Part shown: positions 27,404 through 36,029 of the stretch, one piece after another | Numbering within the stretch: position 1 is the first letter of the stretch | How the letters are laid out: each line of letters opens with the position of its first letter | DNA from: JBAZAX01 sp964568625 | GTDB taxonomy: Bacteria > Babelota > Babeliae > Babelales > RVW-14 | Direction of reading: 5' to 3' | DNA: 64,000 bases | Assembly (NCBI GenBank): GCA_964568625.1 | Contig: CAZMQG010000002.1 | Span: 55,703 to 119,702 of the forward strand | Position numbers and translations under genes: made by a program | The notes under the pieces: model-generated | Seen by the model: the letters and a program-made list of their open reading frames with translations, nothing else | Told to the model about the DNA's origin: nothing | Database searches by the model: none

Positions 27404-29779
27404 TTAGGATCTAAGTTTTGCTCCAAACGATTCTATTGTTTTAATTGCCTGCTGCATTGCATTGTCTATATCTTCTTTTTCTAATGTTCTCTCGAAATGT
27501 TCGAGCCAAATTCTAAATGTTTGAGATCTGGCATCAGTCCATTCGGATTTTTCAAAAAAGTCGATTAATTCAACTTTTTTAATAAGAGGGCTTATTTTTG
27601 CTAATTTATCTTCAACAAATTTGGTTGTTAAAGTTAGTGGCACAAGAATGCTTAAATCAAAGTAAGTTTCTTGAAATCTTGAAAATGCAGAGTAACGTTT
27701 AATTTTTGTTTCAGGATTTAAGAGCCAATCCCCATCAATTTCAAAAATAAATGCTGAATTTTGTTCGTGAATTTTAAGTTTACTTAAAAAAATCGGATCA
27801 GCATTACCTAAAATACCAACTTTTTTACCGTTATAAATTATGCTTGCCGTCTGATATTCACGATACCAATCTTTTTCCGGTTTATCTATTTTTTGCCACT
27901 CAAGCTTGTTTACATCAATATCGAGTGTTATAAATAAATCAATTATATGCTGTTTGCACTTGTAAAAATCTGTTGCTCCGAATTTTTCAAAAAATATACC
28001 GGCAAGTGATTTGTTTTCAATTGCTTTATTATTTTCCATTTTCCAGATGCGTGCGAATTCAAAGAACGCGAGCCTGTCATTATGTACATTGTTATTTTTT
28101 ATGTTTTTAAGAATTCCGGGAACTAGCGATGACGTTAGGCGAAAATTATTCTGTGAAACCGGATTAACAACTTTGACTGTGTTTGCCTCATTCAGATTTA
28201 TTTCTGCCAAAAAATCTTCATCGAAGAATATATAATTTTGCTGTTCTGACATTTTGGCACTACCTGAAAGATAATCTTTAATTCTGCGTAGTCGTGTTTG
28301 AGGTTTAATATCATATGGTTTTCTTATGAAAACAGGAAGTTCAAGCGGTATTTTATTAAGACCATAACAGCGTACCACCTCTTCAAGAATATCTTCTTTT
28401 ATTTTGATATCTTTACTGCCTCGATAAGTAGGAATTTTAATATCATAGAGTATCGAAGCAGGTGTTTTTTTAACTGAAACACTAAAACCAAGTTTTGTAA
28501 GAGGTTTAGTTACGTCACTTTCTTTTAATCTTATTCCTGATCGTTTTTCTAAAAAATCATGACTTAGCTCAATTACATTTTCAGAAGTCGGTTTTCCAAC
28601 GGAAATTATTTCTGTTGCACATTCAGCTTTTATTTCACAATCATCTAATAGTTTTAGAAATCTTTGTGTTGCTTGGATTGTTTGATTTGGATCCAGCGTT
28701 TTTTCAAATCTGGCAGAAGAATCTGTGCGAGTTTTATGCCTTAAGGCACTGCGGCGAACAGTTCCGGCATCAAATGTTGCCGATTCAAAAAATATAGAAG
28801 TTGTTGTATGGCTTATCGAGCTACTGATTCCGCCTCTTACTCCCGCCAGGCACATTGCATTTTTATTATCTGCAATTACCATGTCTTGATTAGTAAGTTC
28901 GAGGCTATTTCCGTCAAGAAGTTCAATCTTCTCACCGTTCTTGGCCATTCTAATAATGACTTTTTTATCTGTAATCTTTCCTGTGTCATAGGCATGAACA
29001 GGCTGTGATAATTCTTGTGCAATATAATTTGTCAGGTCTATTATTCCATTAATTGGGCGTTGTCCAATTTTTAGCAGCCTACTTGCAATAAAGATATTTG
29101 ATGGCCTATTTTCAATTGATTTGAAATAAAGTCCGGTAAATCTTTTGCAGCCATCAGGTACATTGTTTTCGATTGTAATTGGATTAGTTTGTGTAGCTCT
29201 GCTTTTTCCATCAAAGCATTGTACGGTGATATCTTTTAGAAATGCAGATTGATCTTTGAATGGTAGATCCATCATCATTGCTATTTCTCGTGCAAATCCT
29301 GTATGTCCCCACATATCGGGTCTATGAGTGATTGATTTATTATCAATTTCAAGAATAATGTCTTCGGATTCAAATTTGTTTCGCCAATTTCCCGCCAAAT
29401 CTTGTTCTTTGACATCAAATGCAGGAAGGAGGCCTTCTTTTTCCATACCAAAATCAACCAAATTTGCCCAATAAAAAACAGTATCAATTTTTTTGACCAT
29501 TAATACTGGATTTGCGATATGAGCAAACATTCCATCCGCTTCGTCTTTATGCTGTGCAAGTTCAATCTCTTTTTTAAGTTCCGGGATCAGAAGTTTGGTT
29601 TTGCCATTAGAGTGTTCAACAACTTTTCCAAGAAAGAAGTTTTGTAAATCATATTTTAGCTTATGAAAACCTTCAATTTCGGCCGTTGTGGTATTAAATT
29701 TTGAAAAAATTTGATTTATGTCCTGTTTTTTCCAGTCTGCGTTAATGTGATCAAATATCCATGCAAGAGAGAGTTTCAT
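27404..29779 (-). CDS. pheT: Phenylalanyl-tRNA synthetase beta subunit
   Basis: It is the large subunit of the alpha2beta2 enzyme, charging tRNA-Phe. The start MKLSLAWIFDHINADWKKQD is typical. The EMAP/tRNA-binding region (about 45-150) is poorly conserved and lacks the usual IVCGA-type motif. B3/B4 (about 200-390, NGIIDLTNYIAQELSQPVHA), B5 (SHDFLEKRSGIRLKESDV) and the C-terminal ferredoxin-like anticodon domain (RFQETYFDLSILVPL) are present. Length 791 is normal. pheS is not in the window, since a terminator and brnQ lie upstream. pheT heads a pheT-lspA-membrane protein-HisRS-like operon. Confidence 0.96.
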   Translation of the reverse strand: MKLSLAWIFDHINADWKKQDINQIFSKFNTTTAEIEGFHKLKYDLQNFFLGKVVEHSNGKTKLLIPELKKEIELAQHKDEADGMFAHIANPVLMVKKIDTVFYWANLVDFGMEKEGLLPAFDVKEQDLAGNWRNKFESEDIILEIDNKSITHRPDMWGHTGFAREIAMMMDLPFKDQSAFLKDITVQCFDGKSRATQTNPITIENNVPDGCKRFTGLYFKSIENRPSNIFIASRLLKIGQRPINGIIDLTNYIAQELSQPVHAYDTGKITDKKVIIRMAKNGEKIELLDGNSLELTNQDMVIADNKNAMCLAGVRGGISSSISHTTTSIFFESATFDAGTVRRSALRHKTRTDSSARFEKTLDPNQTIQATQRFLKLLDDCEIKAECATEIISVGKPTSENVIELSHDFLEKRSGIRLKESDVTKPLTKLGFSVSVKKTPASILYDIKIPTYRGSKDIKIKEDILEEVVRCYGLNKIPLELPVFIRKPYDIKPQTRLRRIKDYLSGSAKMSEQQNYIFFDEDFLAEINLNEANTVKVVNPVSQNNFRLTSSLVPGILKNIKNNNVHNDRLAFFEFARIWKMENNKAIENKSLAGIFFEKFGATDFYKCKQHIIDLFITLDIDVNKLEWQKIDKPEKDWYREYQTASIIYNGKKVGILGNADPIFLSKLKIHEQNSAFIFEIDGDWLLNPETKIKRYSAFSRFQETYFDLSILVPLTLTTKFVEDKLAKISPLIKKVELIDFFEKSEWTDARSQTFRIWLEHFERTLEKEDIDNAMQQAIKTIESFGAKLRS

Positions 29780-29903
29780 AGAATCAGCCCATATTTAAAA
29801 TAACACTTGGAAAATTGCCTCTTAAAACATTCAAAAGATGCCTGATATTGCAAAATTCGTCAATGTTTGTCCAAAGTTTGTGTAAATTTTTAAGTTATGG
29901 GAA

Positions 29904-29932
29904 TTAAAAAAGGGCGCCTTGTAAGACGCCCT
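29904..29932 (-). terminator. Rho-independent terminator of brnQ
   Basis: The AGGGCG...CGCCCT arms extend inward through CTT/AAG with one mismatch. On the minus strand they are followed by six T residues. The element lies 30 bases after the brnQ stop and separates it from pheT. Confidence 0.9.
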
Positions 29933-29962
29933 AAAAATAAATTTAAATTTATTTCAAAAATT

Positions 29963-31144
29963 TCATCTAATTATCAAGTTTGTAATTGCTTGCCCATAAT
30001 TAAAAAATAAGCTTGCAATAAGTGTTGTAAATACAACAGCTTTTATATACTTAAATCCGAATGCCTTATTTGCAATGTTAGCCAAACATAGGACTATCAG
30101 TGCTGGGTACAAAACAACAATTATTGGTTCAATAAAATTCATAATTCCTTCAAAGCCAAGGTTGGACATTGCAAATGTAATAACTGTTGTTATCAAAAGT
30201 GCATAAGGGTAACGAATTTTAGATTTTGTTAGTTCGTGAGCAAGATAATCGGCAAAAACCGTTGTTAATGCAATTGCAGTTGTTAAGCAAGTTATTGCAA
30301 CGGTTGCATTGGCAAGAATTCCAGCGCCATGTCCAAGAATTTTTGTTGTCAAAGCGCTTAAAATTTGGTCTCGTCCAATTCCATGGATATGAGGTCCATA
30401 CATGGCAGCAATTGTGCAAAAACCAAGATAGACAAGCCCTAACAAGCTGCCCCCAATGAGACTTGATTTTATACCGTAAATGATAAGATCTTTTGGTGAG
30501 GTTTTGCTTTCATCAGCCAACATTTTTTTCAATGCTGTGTAAATTAACATTGAGAAAAATATGGCGCATATAAGGTCCATTGTAAAGTATCCATCATTGA
30601 ACCCACGCATAAAACTTTGTGTAGATGTAAATGTTGTAGGTTCAATCATAAATGGAGCGGCCAATCCAACAGCTATAACTGAAAGAAGAAGCGTTAATTT
30701 TATGGGGCCAAGGTATTTTCCAAGTAGTCCAACAATTCTGTTTTTATTTTGTGTGACTAAAAATACAAAAATGGATGCAATTAGACTGTATGTAAAAAGT
30801 GAAATATTTGGTAAATGCCATTGAACAGCGGAATATGAAAGAACTATGCAGCGGGCTATGCATCCAAAAGGGCCTAACAAGATCATACATATAAGCGCAA
30901 TCAGATTTGCAGGTATGGTACCCATTGTAGATAAGAATTTTTTATAGTCACCTTCAAAAAGCATTACGGAAATTAAACCAAGTAATGGAACGAAAATTGC
31001 CGTAATAAAAAAGCCTAGGATTGCATAAAATACCATATTTCCCATGTCTCGGCCAAGGCTGAGAGGAAATACGATGTTACCTGCCCCGAAAAACATTGTG
31101 AATGTGGCAAGCCCTAGGGTGAAAACTGTACTTTTCTTACTCAT
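29963..31144 (-). CDS. brnQ: Branched-chain amino acid:cation symporter
   Basis: This 393-residue inner-membrane transporter of the LIVCS family has about 12 hydrophobic segments. The N-terminal signature FTLGLATFTMFFGAGNIVFP is diagnostic. GPFGCIARCIVLSY and an internal GSLLGLVYLGFCTIAAMYGP also match. It imports Leu/Ile/Val with Na+ or H+. For a host-dependent bacterium that probably cannot make these amino acids this would be a nutrient entry route; that dependence is an inference. It is a single-gene transcript ended by the terminator downstream. Confidence 0.93.
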   Translation of the reverse strand: MSKKSTVFTLGLATFTMFFGAGNIVFPLSLGRDMGNMVFYAILGFFITAIFVPLLGLISVMLFEGDYKKFLSTMGTIPANLIALICMILLGPFGCIARCIVLSYSAVQWHLPNISLFTYSLIASIFVFLVTQNKNRIVGLLGKYLGPIKLTLLLSVIAVGLAAPFMIEPTTFTSTQSFMRGFNDGYFTMDLICAIFFSMLIYTALKKMLADESKTSPKDLIIYGIKSSLIGGSLLGLVYLGFCTIAAMYGPHIHGIGRDQILSALTTKILGHGAGILANATVAITCLTTAIALTTVFADYLAHELTKSKIRYPYALLITTVITFAMSNLGFEGIMNFIEPIIVVLYPALIVLCLANIANKAFGFKYIKAVVFTTLIASLFFNYGQAITNLIIR

Positions 31145-31313
31145 GAAAACCCTTTGTGGTTATGAAACTATAAACCCCCATTATCTCACTTTTAAAAAAC
31201 ATTAATTACAGATAGTTTACAGAACTGGCTGTGAAAGTCCATTTTGGTCTGTTTTTTAGGCTAAAATCATCGTTTTTAGCGATTATGAATGGCTTTTTCG
31301 AGTTGCGCTATTG

Positions 31314-31342
31314 TTGACATATAGAAAATATATTTCTATAAT
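31314..31342 (+). promoter_or_regulatory. Consensus sigma-70 promoter of ssrA
   Basis: TTGACA at 31314-31319 and TATAAT at 31337-31342 are separated by exactly 17 bases, a perfect -35/-10 pair. Transcription would start near 31349, leaving a leader of about 48 bases before the mature tmRNA 5' end. Confidence 0.85.
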
Positions 31343-31396
31343 TATACTTATTATTATAATCTTATTATAATTGGTTATCAGATCTTTGAAAAATTT

Positions 31397-31770
31397 GGGG
31401 GCGTGTTGGCTTCGACGTAGTGTCAAGAGCTTTGAGAGCATGCCGAGTTTTGAATGGAACTCGTTAATCAACGTTCAAAAACATAAATGCAAACTACTCC
31501 AATATGGATAGTTATGCGGTTGCAGCTGCTTAATTAAGTAGGGCATATCGCATCTTGTATGCAGACGTGTCTATCAGTTTCGCATACACGTATAATCAGA
31601 TGGAACCTTCTGAAAAGACTTTTTGGTAGTGTATTCGGATTGTATACTGAACCGGCTTTTACTTGTCCTGTGTTCTTGCAGCATAGTAGAAGTATAAATA
31701 AGAACTAAGCATGTAGTGCTCGAAGAGCTGGGTATTACGGACATGGGTTCAAATCCCATCGCCTCCACCA
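31397..31770 (+). ncRNA. ssrA: Transfer-messenger RNA (tmRNA)
   Basis: tmRNA rescues ribosomes stalled on broken mRNAs and tags the product for degradation. The 5' end GGGGGCG pairs with CGCCTCC just before the encoded ACCA 3' end, forming the tRNA-like acceptor stem. GGTTCAAATCC is the T-arm. The resume codon GCA is at 31489 and the tag reads ANYSNMDSYAVAAA, ending with TAA at 31531-31533. The AVAAA end is a normal protease signal. It is a one-piece, non-permuted tmRNA of 374 bases. Antisense open frames across it are not genes. Confidence 0.96.
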
Positions 31771-31874
31771 TCCTACGCTTTCGCCTTTTGGGCTCATAGC
31801 TACGGATGGCAGGCCATTTTCTTTAAATTTTATATACTTAGATCAATAAATTTTCCTGATTTGGTCATATTTTT

Positions 31875-31935
31875 GTCATCCTACCTGCCGGCCATAGCTT
31901 GAAAAAGCGACGGCTGGGACTTGATTCAGGATCTA
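31875..31935. repeat. Candidate dispersed intergenic repeat
   Basis: The stretch runs from GTCATCC through CTGCCGGCCATAGC to GGGACTTGATTCAGGATCT. It is visibly richer in G+C than its flanks and resembles the GTCATCCC...GATCxxGGATCT palindromic elements scattered in several intracellular bacteria. Only one copy is in this window, so its repeat status is unproven. Confidence 0.35.
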
Positions 31936-31940
31936 TTTTT

Positions 31941-33317
31941 TTATTTTAGTTTATTCCTCAATGTTTCCAACTTCCCATGCAATTTTTGTAATTTTGCTTT
32001 CAATTCTTGAAGCGATGTTTTGAGTTGGGTAAGTTTTTGCTGAGTTTGGTTAGGCATTGCATGATGCCAAGAAATATCAAAATCAGGTTCATCTTTGCCA
32101 ACTTCTGCTAGCTCATAAAAAAGAACATAAGGTGTTGCATAAGGATATCCTGAGACATTATTATCCAACCCGGTTTGCATTATTTTAACTATCAGTGAGC
32201 TTGGATTTAGATCTTTATCTTTGCCTGCATCAGAAATATTTTGATCATTATACAGGTACCAAGAGCCCAAATCTTTAGCTTCATTTGATTTTGCATAAGC
32301 CCAGTAGTGTCCACTATTTACACTTGCTCCACCATGAACAATTATGGCATTTAAACTGTACTTTAAAGGTTTTTGAGTGAGTTCTTTTTTTATGTCGTCA
32401 GATAAAATATTTTTAATATTATTCAGATTGATTTCAAATGCAAAAAAAATCGGGGTTGAATTCAATTCATAAGTGGGTTCTCCTGAGGTATCAAAAATAA
32501 TGTCCCCAGTGTCGCTTTTTTTTACCTCATTACGAGATAAATGAATTATTAAATATTTGGGTAAACTTGCTATTTTTCTAGTACTATTGCAGGTTACTTT
32601 TTTGTGGCAATTATCGCACGCGTAGCCATTTATTTGGCTATCTCTGAAATTTGATATCAATAAATCTTTAATATCACTAGCTTCTTTTGATTCAAAATTA
32701 AGAATTAAAATTTTGTGAGGTTCTGTTTGTTCATTAGCATGATTACAAAGTGAGCATATTTTGGAGTTGAATGTAAAAAAAATAAGTTTATCAAATGGAT
32801 CGTGAAGTTGATTAAGTTGTGCTTGAGTTGCTTCATCAAGGTCTTTACCTGTAAATCCAATGCTTTGTAAGCTTTGCTTTGTTTGAGCTTCGAATGTTTT
32901 CTTTAATTCTGGAATTTGTTTTTCTATATCATTTAGAATTTTTAAGATAAATTCAGAAGCATCTTTTTGTCCTGTGGGCTCATTTTCTTTTGATAATTCT
33001 TGTGAAAATCCAAGATGAAAATCTCTCAAAGAAATTCCAACTTCTATTTCGTATTTGCTTTTTAAATAATCATTATCAGTTGTGAATTTACCATTTATTA
33101 GATTTATAAGATTTAAATATGTGCTTGTTGGAGGATAATTTTGGGGATTATATTGGCTTAAATTTGTATTAAAATCTTTAAGAGTTGATAATGCTTGAAT
33201 TGAGGCATCAAAGTAGCAACTATTGTCTCCCCATTTGAGCCCTTTATTTTTTGAGTAGCCTGATTGGTAAGAAATAATGATTATTACCGTGATAAAGTAT
33301 TTAAAGTATAATTTCAT
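31941..33317 (-). CDS. Exported ubiquitin-specific protease (USP/C19-like) with heptad tail
   Basis: This 458-residue protein has an N-terminal hydrophobic signal (FITVIIIISYQSG). Directly after it comes the USP cysteine box GLKWGDNSCYFDASIQAL, with catalytic C34 and oxyanion N32. Zinc-ribbon cysteines (CSLCNH and CDNCHK) lie mid-protein. The histidine box VHGGASVNSGHYWAYAK and the acidic box WYLYNDQNIS complete the triad. The last 30 residues are a leucine heptad, LTQLKTSLQELKAKLQKL and on, shared with three other exported proteins here. Bacteria lack ubiquitin, so the natural target is host ubiquitin conjugates. It is the third gene of a minus-strand run, 11 bases after the second USP. Confidence 0.92.
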   Translation of the reverse strand: MKLYFKYFITVIIIISYQSGYSKNKGLKWGDNSCYFDASIQALSTLKDFNTNLSQYNPQNYPPTSTYLNLINLINGKFTTDNDYLKSKYEIEVGISLRDFHLGFSQELSKENEPTGQKDASEFILKILNDIEKQIPELKKTFEAQTKQSLQSIGFTGKDLDEATQAQLNQLHDPFDKLIFFTFNSKICSLCNHANEQTEPHKILILNFESKEASDIKDLLISNFRDSQINGYACDNCHKKVTCNSTRKIASLPKYLIIHLSRNEVKKSDTGDIIFDTSGEPTYELNSTPIFFAFEINLNNIKNILSDDIKKELTQKPLKYSLNAIIVHGGASVNSGHYWAYAKSNEAKDLGSWYLYNDQNISDAGKDKDLNPSSLIVKIMQTGLDNNVSGYPYATPYVLFYELAEVGKDEPDFDISWHHAMPNQTQQKLTQLKTSLQELKAKLQKLHGKLETLRNKLK

Positions 33318-33328
33318 TATTTTACTTT

Positions 33329-34717
33329 CTATAATTTACTTTTTAAATTTCCCAATTTATTTCGTAATGTTTCTAGTTTTGTTTGTAATTCCTGTAGCGA
33401 TGATTTAAGTTGGGGGAGTTTTTGCTGAAGTGTTTCATGTGGTAATAAAGTTTGCTCATCGAGTTCGTAGAAAAGAATAAATGGCTCGCTATTTTCAGTA
33501 ATTACTTTTTTTATATCTATTTCTTTTGATACTGATGAATCGCTTAGGTCATACCAACAGTTGTCTGAATCACTCCATCCATAAGCATAGTGATGTCCAC
33601 CGTCTAAGCTTCCACCATGACATATAAATGATTTTAATTTGTAAATAACTTTGGATGTTTGTGAGAATTTAGTTTTTAGATTGGAGGATATATATGGAAA
33701 GATATCTAATGTTTCAGGAAAAGAGAGCTTTGTATTTAATTTTTCTCCACGGGCGCCAGTTGCTGTTTGTAAGAAGCGTTTAAAATCAAAAATTATTGCT
33801 GATGGAATTGCGTTGAATTTTTTTGTTCTTGATGCTTGTCTTTCTATGAATTTAATTTTAGGCCCTTTTTTATTTGCTTCAAAAACTAAGTTTTTGTATG
33901 CGTTATTTTTCGCAATTTGCGAGTTTAAATCTTCTGTATAAATATTTTTACTTATGGCGTCAAAAAGAGTTTCTCCAAGATCGTTTTTATTTAGTTTACC
34001 TTCTTTTATCCATAGCTCGGCAGTGCACCAATCGCATCTAAGTGATCGAATTTCACCTTCAATGAATAAATGATTGCAAAAATTTATTAAATCAGCTGAT
34101 TCTAATTTTTCAATTTTTTGTTTGAATGATTCTGGATCGATTGTATATTTTATCATATCAAATTCAATCCAGTTTCTTCCTGGTCCGGCATCCTCCGATG
34201 TGGTGATGTGCCCACAGATCATTCTTTTTGTCTCAGAAATAAGTTTTACTGCAAAAGTATCTAATGCATCGGTTAAAACTTTGCATCCTGATTCTCCAAA
34301 TGATTTAAATAACAACAAATCTAAAACCTCTGATGGGTCGTGTTGATCACCCGATTTTGCAGGGGATCCATCTCGCCCAACCAAATATTTTTGGGATCCC
34401 TTGGATCGTTTTTTGGCTACGGATATCATTGCATTGTAAGTAGTAGACGGATTTATGTTGCCATCTTTTTGAGATGTCATAGTTTTTATAAGTTGTACAA
34501 ATTCTTTAGCAAAATTTTTTTCAGTTTCATCTTTAACACTAGAAATATCTGTTTCTTGTATTTTATTTATTTTATTTCTAAAAGATTTTACGTGGGCAAG
34601 AGCTTGCATTGTTGCATTAAAAAAGCAGCTATTTCCAATATTGTTTAATCCAGGATCTGCATATATCTGTGCTGTTGCCAAAATTAAAATTATGTAGATA
34701 TTAAAATAATTTTTCAT
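33329..34717 (-). CDS. Exported ubiquitin-specific protease (USP/C19-like), second copy
   Basis: It is a paralogue of the downstream gene, 462 residues. The signal peptide (FNIYIILILATAQIYA) is followed at once by GLNNIGNSCFFNATMQAL with catalytic C31. The finger region has CDWC but fewer clear zinc ligands. The histidine box CHGGSLDGGHHYAYGW and the acidic box CWYDLSDSSVS are intact. The C-terminus is the same heptad module (LPQLKSSLQELQTKLETL and on). The two copies differ strongly between the boxes, so they probably cut different ubiquitin chains or targets. The gene is 35 bases downstream of the kinase-like gene and probably co-transcribed. Confidence 0.9.
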   Translation of the reverse strand: MKNYFNIYIILILATAQIYADPGLNNIGNSCFFNATMQALAHVKSFRNKINKIQETDISSVKDETEKNFAKEFVQLIKTMTSQKDGNINPSTTYNAMISVAKKRSKGSQKYLVGRDGSPAKSGDQHDPSEVLDLLLFKSFGESGCKVLTDALDTFAVKLISETKRMICGHITTSEDAGPGRNWIEFDMIKYTIDPESFKQKIEKLESADLINFCNHLFIEGEIRSLRCDWCTAELWIKEGKLNKNDLGETLFDAISKNIYTEDLNSQIAKNNAYKNLVFEANKKGPKIKFIERQASRTKKFNAIPSAIIFDFKRFLQTATGARGEKLNTKLSFPETLDIFPYISSNLKTKFSQTSKVIYKLKSFICHGGSLDGGHHYAYGWSDSDNCWYDLSDSSVSKEIDIKKVITENSEPFILFYELDEQTLLPHETLQQKLPQLKSSLQELQTKLETLRNKLGNLKSKL

Positions 34718-34752
34718 GATTTTTACTTGATCTTTTATGTTTGATGAAATTT

Positions 34753-35976
34753 TTACAATATTTTATCAATTTCCGTATCATATTTAAGTGCTCCAAATTC
34801 TTTCTTTAATTCTTCAAATTTGGCTTTGACTTGTGGTTTTATTGCAGGAAACTCATTTAGAAGTTTAAAACTATTTTTGAATTTATCAGTCATATCGCCA
34901 AGGTAAGTAGTAACGTTATCAGGTAGGGAGTTTCCTCCAAACGATTTGGCCATTTGAATTGTTGTTTGATTTTTATTTTGAATGACAATTTTGATACAAT
35001 CTTCTTTACCTGCGGATTTATACCATGAATCATCAACTGGTATAATTTTTTTACCGTCATTTCTATAAAATATTCTGCTTTCTCCAAAATCGACCAATTT
35101 TATTCTTGTTGCTTTTATCAAATCATTTATTTGTGTAGATTCGGGGTTAATTGTTATGAACATATCACAATCTTCAACGGTTACACCCATGTAATAAAAA
35201 AAGAGGAGAGTATATCCTATTTTCAAGACTAATTGATCTAGGTATTTTTTTTGTTTAGAGCTGAGTTCTTGTTCTGCTGGATTTTTCCCTGATTGTAAAT
35301 TTGGTAAATATTGGGTCATTTTTGTTTGAATAAAATTCTTTAGACTTTCTAGCCATCCATCGGCTGCGACTTTTAGATGAAAATTAATGTCAGAGGCAGA
35401 GCTAAGGTTATCCATAATTAAATAAGTTTTGTTGGTCAATTCTACTTTCGGTTTTAAGTTTCCAAGTTGTTTTTCAATTTCCATAAGGATTAAGCTTGTA
35501 TTTAAATCTTTAGATTCATATACGCCCATATGATGCGAAGAATATAAAAATTCGGAGTATGGCATTTGTACCCATTCTTCGGGTAAGTTTTTTTTCGTAT
35601 GAATAAAGCTATACATTTTTTGAATGTGTTCCCATGTATAAAACTCAATGGCTAGATCTTGGACAATTCCTTCCTTACGGAATATTTTTATTCCTATTCG
35701 TTTGATAGGGTCTACATTGAATGAATACCATTTTCCAGAAGTTCCGGATGCTTCTTGAGTACATAAATTTTCTTTTTCGTTTGTAATTAATAACTTTGTT
35801 TTTATGGAACCCAATTTTTTTGACAGAGAGTCAAGTTTTGTTTTTAAACTTGCCAACGACTGTTTTAATGTTATCAAATTACCTTTAATATCTGTTGGAG
35901 GTTTGGTTGCGCAATAGGTATTGGAATAAAATGCGGTAATTACAAAAATCACCACAATGGGCCTAATACTCTTCAT
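34753..35976 (-). CDS. Exported protein-kinase-like protein with heptad module
   Basis: This 407-residue protein has a signal peptide (PIVVIFVITAFYSNTYC), then a leucine heptad (residues 34-62, LITLKQSLASLKTKLDSL and on). The rest has the order of a kinase fold: IGIKIF with K97, an acidic helix AIEFYTWEHI, a hinge-like YLIMDNLSS, a helix LVLKIGYTLLFFYYMGV, and IKLVDFGESR with D296-F297-G298. The HRD-type catalytic loop is not conserved (GVTVEDCDMFI), so it may be a pseudokinase or a divergent kinase. It heads the run with the two ubiquitin proteases, suggesting a shared effector function. Confidence 0.65.
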   Translation of the reverse strand: MKSIRPIVVIFVITAFYSNTYCATKPPTDIKGNLITLKQSLASLKTKLDSLSKKLGSIKTKLLITNEKENLCTQEASGTSGKWYSFNVDPIKRIGIKIFRKEGIVQDLAIEFYTWEHIQKMYSFIHTKKNLPEEWVQMPYSEFLYSSHHMGVYESKDLNTSLILMEIEKQLGNLKPKVELTNKTYLIMDNLSSASDINFHLKVAADGWLESLKNFIQTKMTQYLPNLQSGKNPAEQELSSKQKKYLDQLVLKIGYTLLFFYYMGVTVEDCDMFITINPESTQINDLIKATRIKLVDFGESRIFYRNDGKKIIPVDDSWYKSAGKEDCIKIVIQNKNQTTIQMAKSFGGNSLPDNVTTYLGDMTDKFKNSFKLLNEFPAIKPQVKAKFEELKKEFGALKYDTEIDKIL

Positions 35977-36029
35977 TACTACTCTCTTTCTTCTTTTTTA
36001 CTCTCACTTTTCCTTAATATTCCAGTATT

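Noticed and set aside
31574..31771. 65-codon minus-strand frame across the tmRNA
   Set aside because: It lies wholly within the tmRNA tRNA-like and pseudoknot region, and its apparent protein is a by-product of RNA base pairing constraints.
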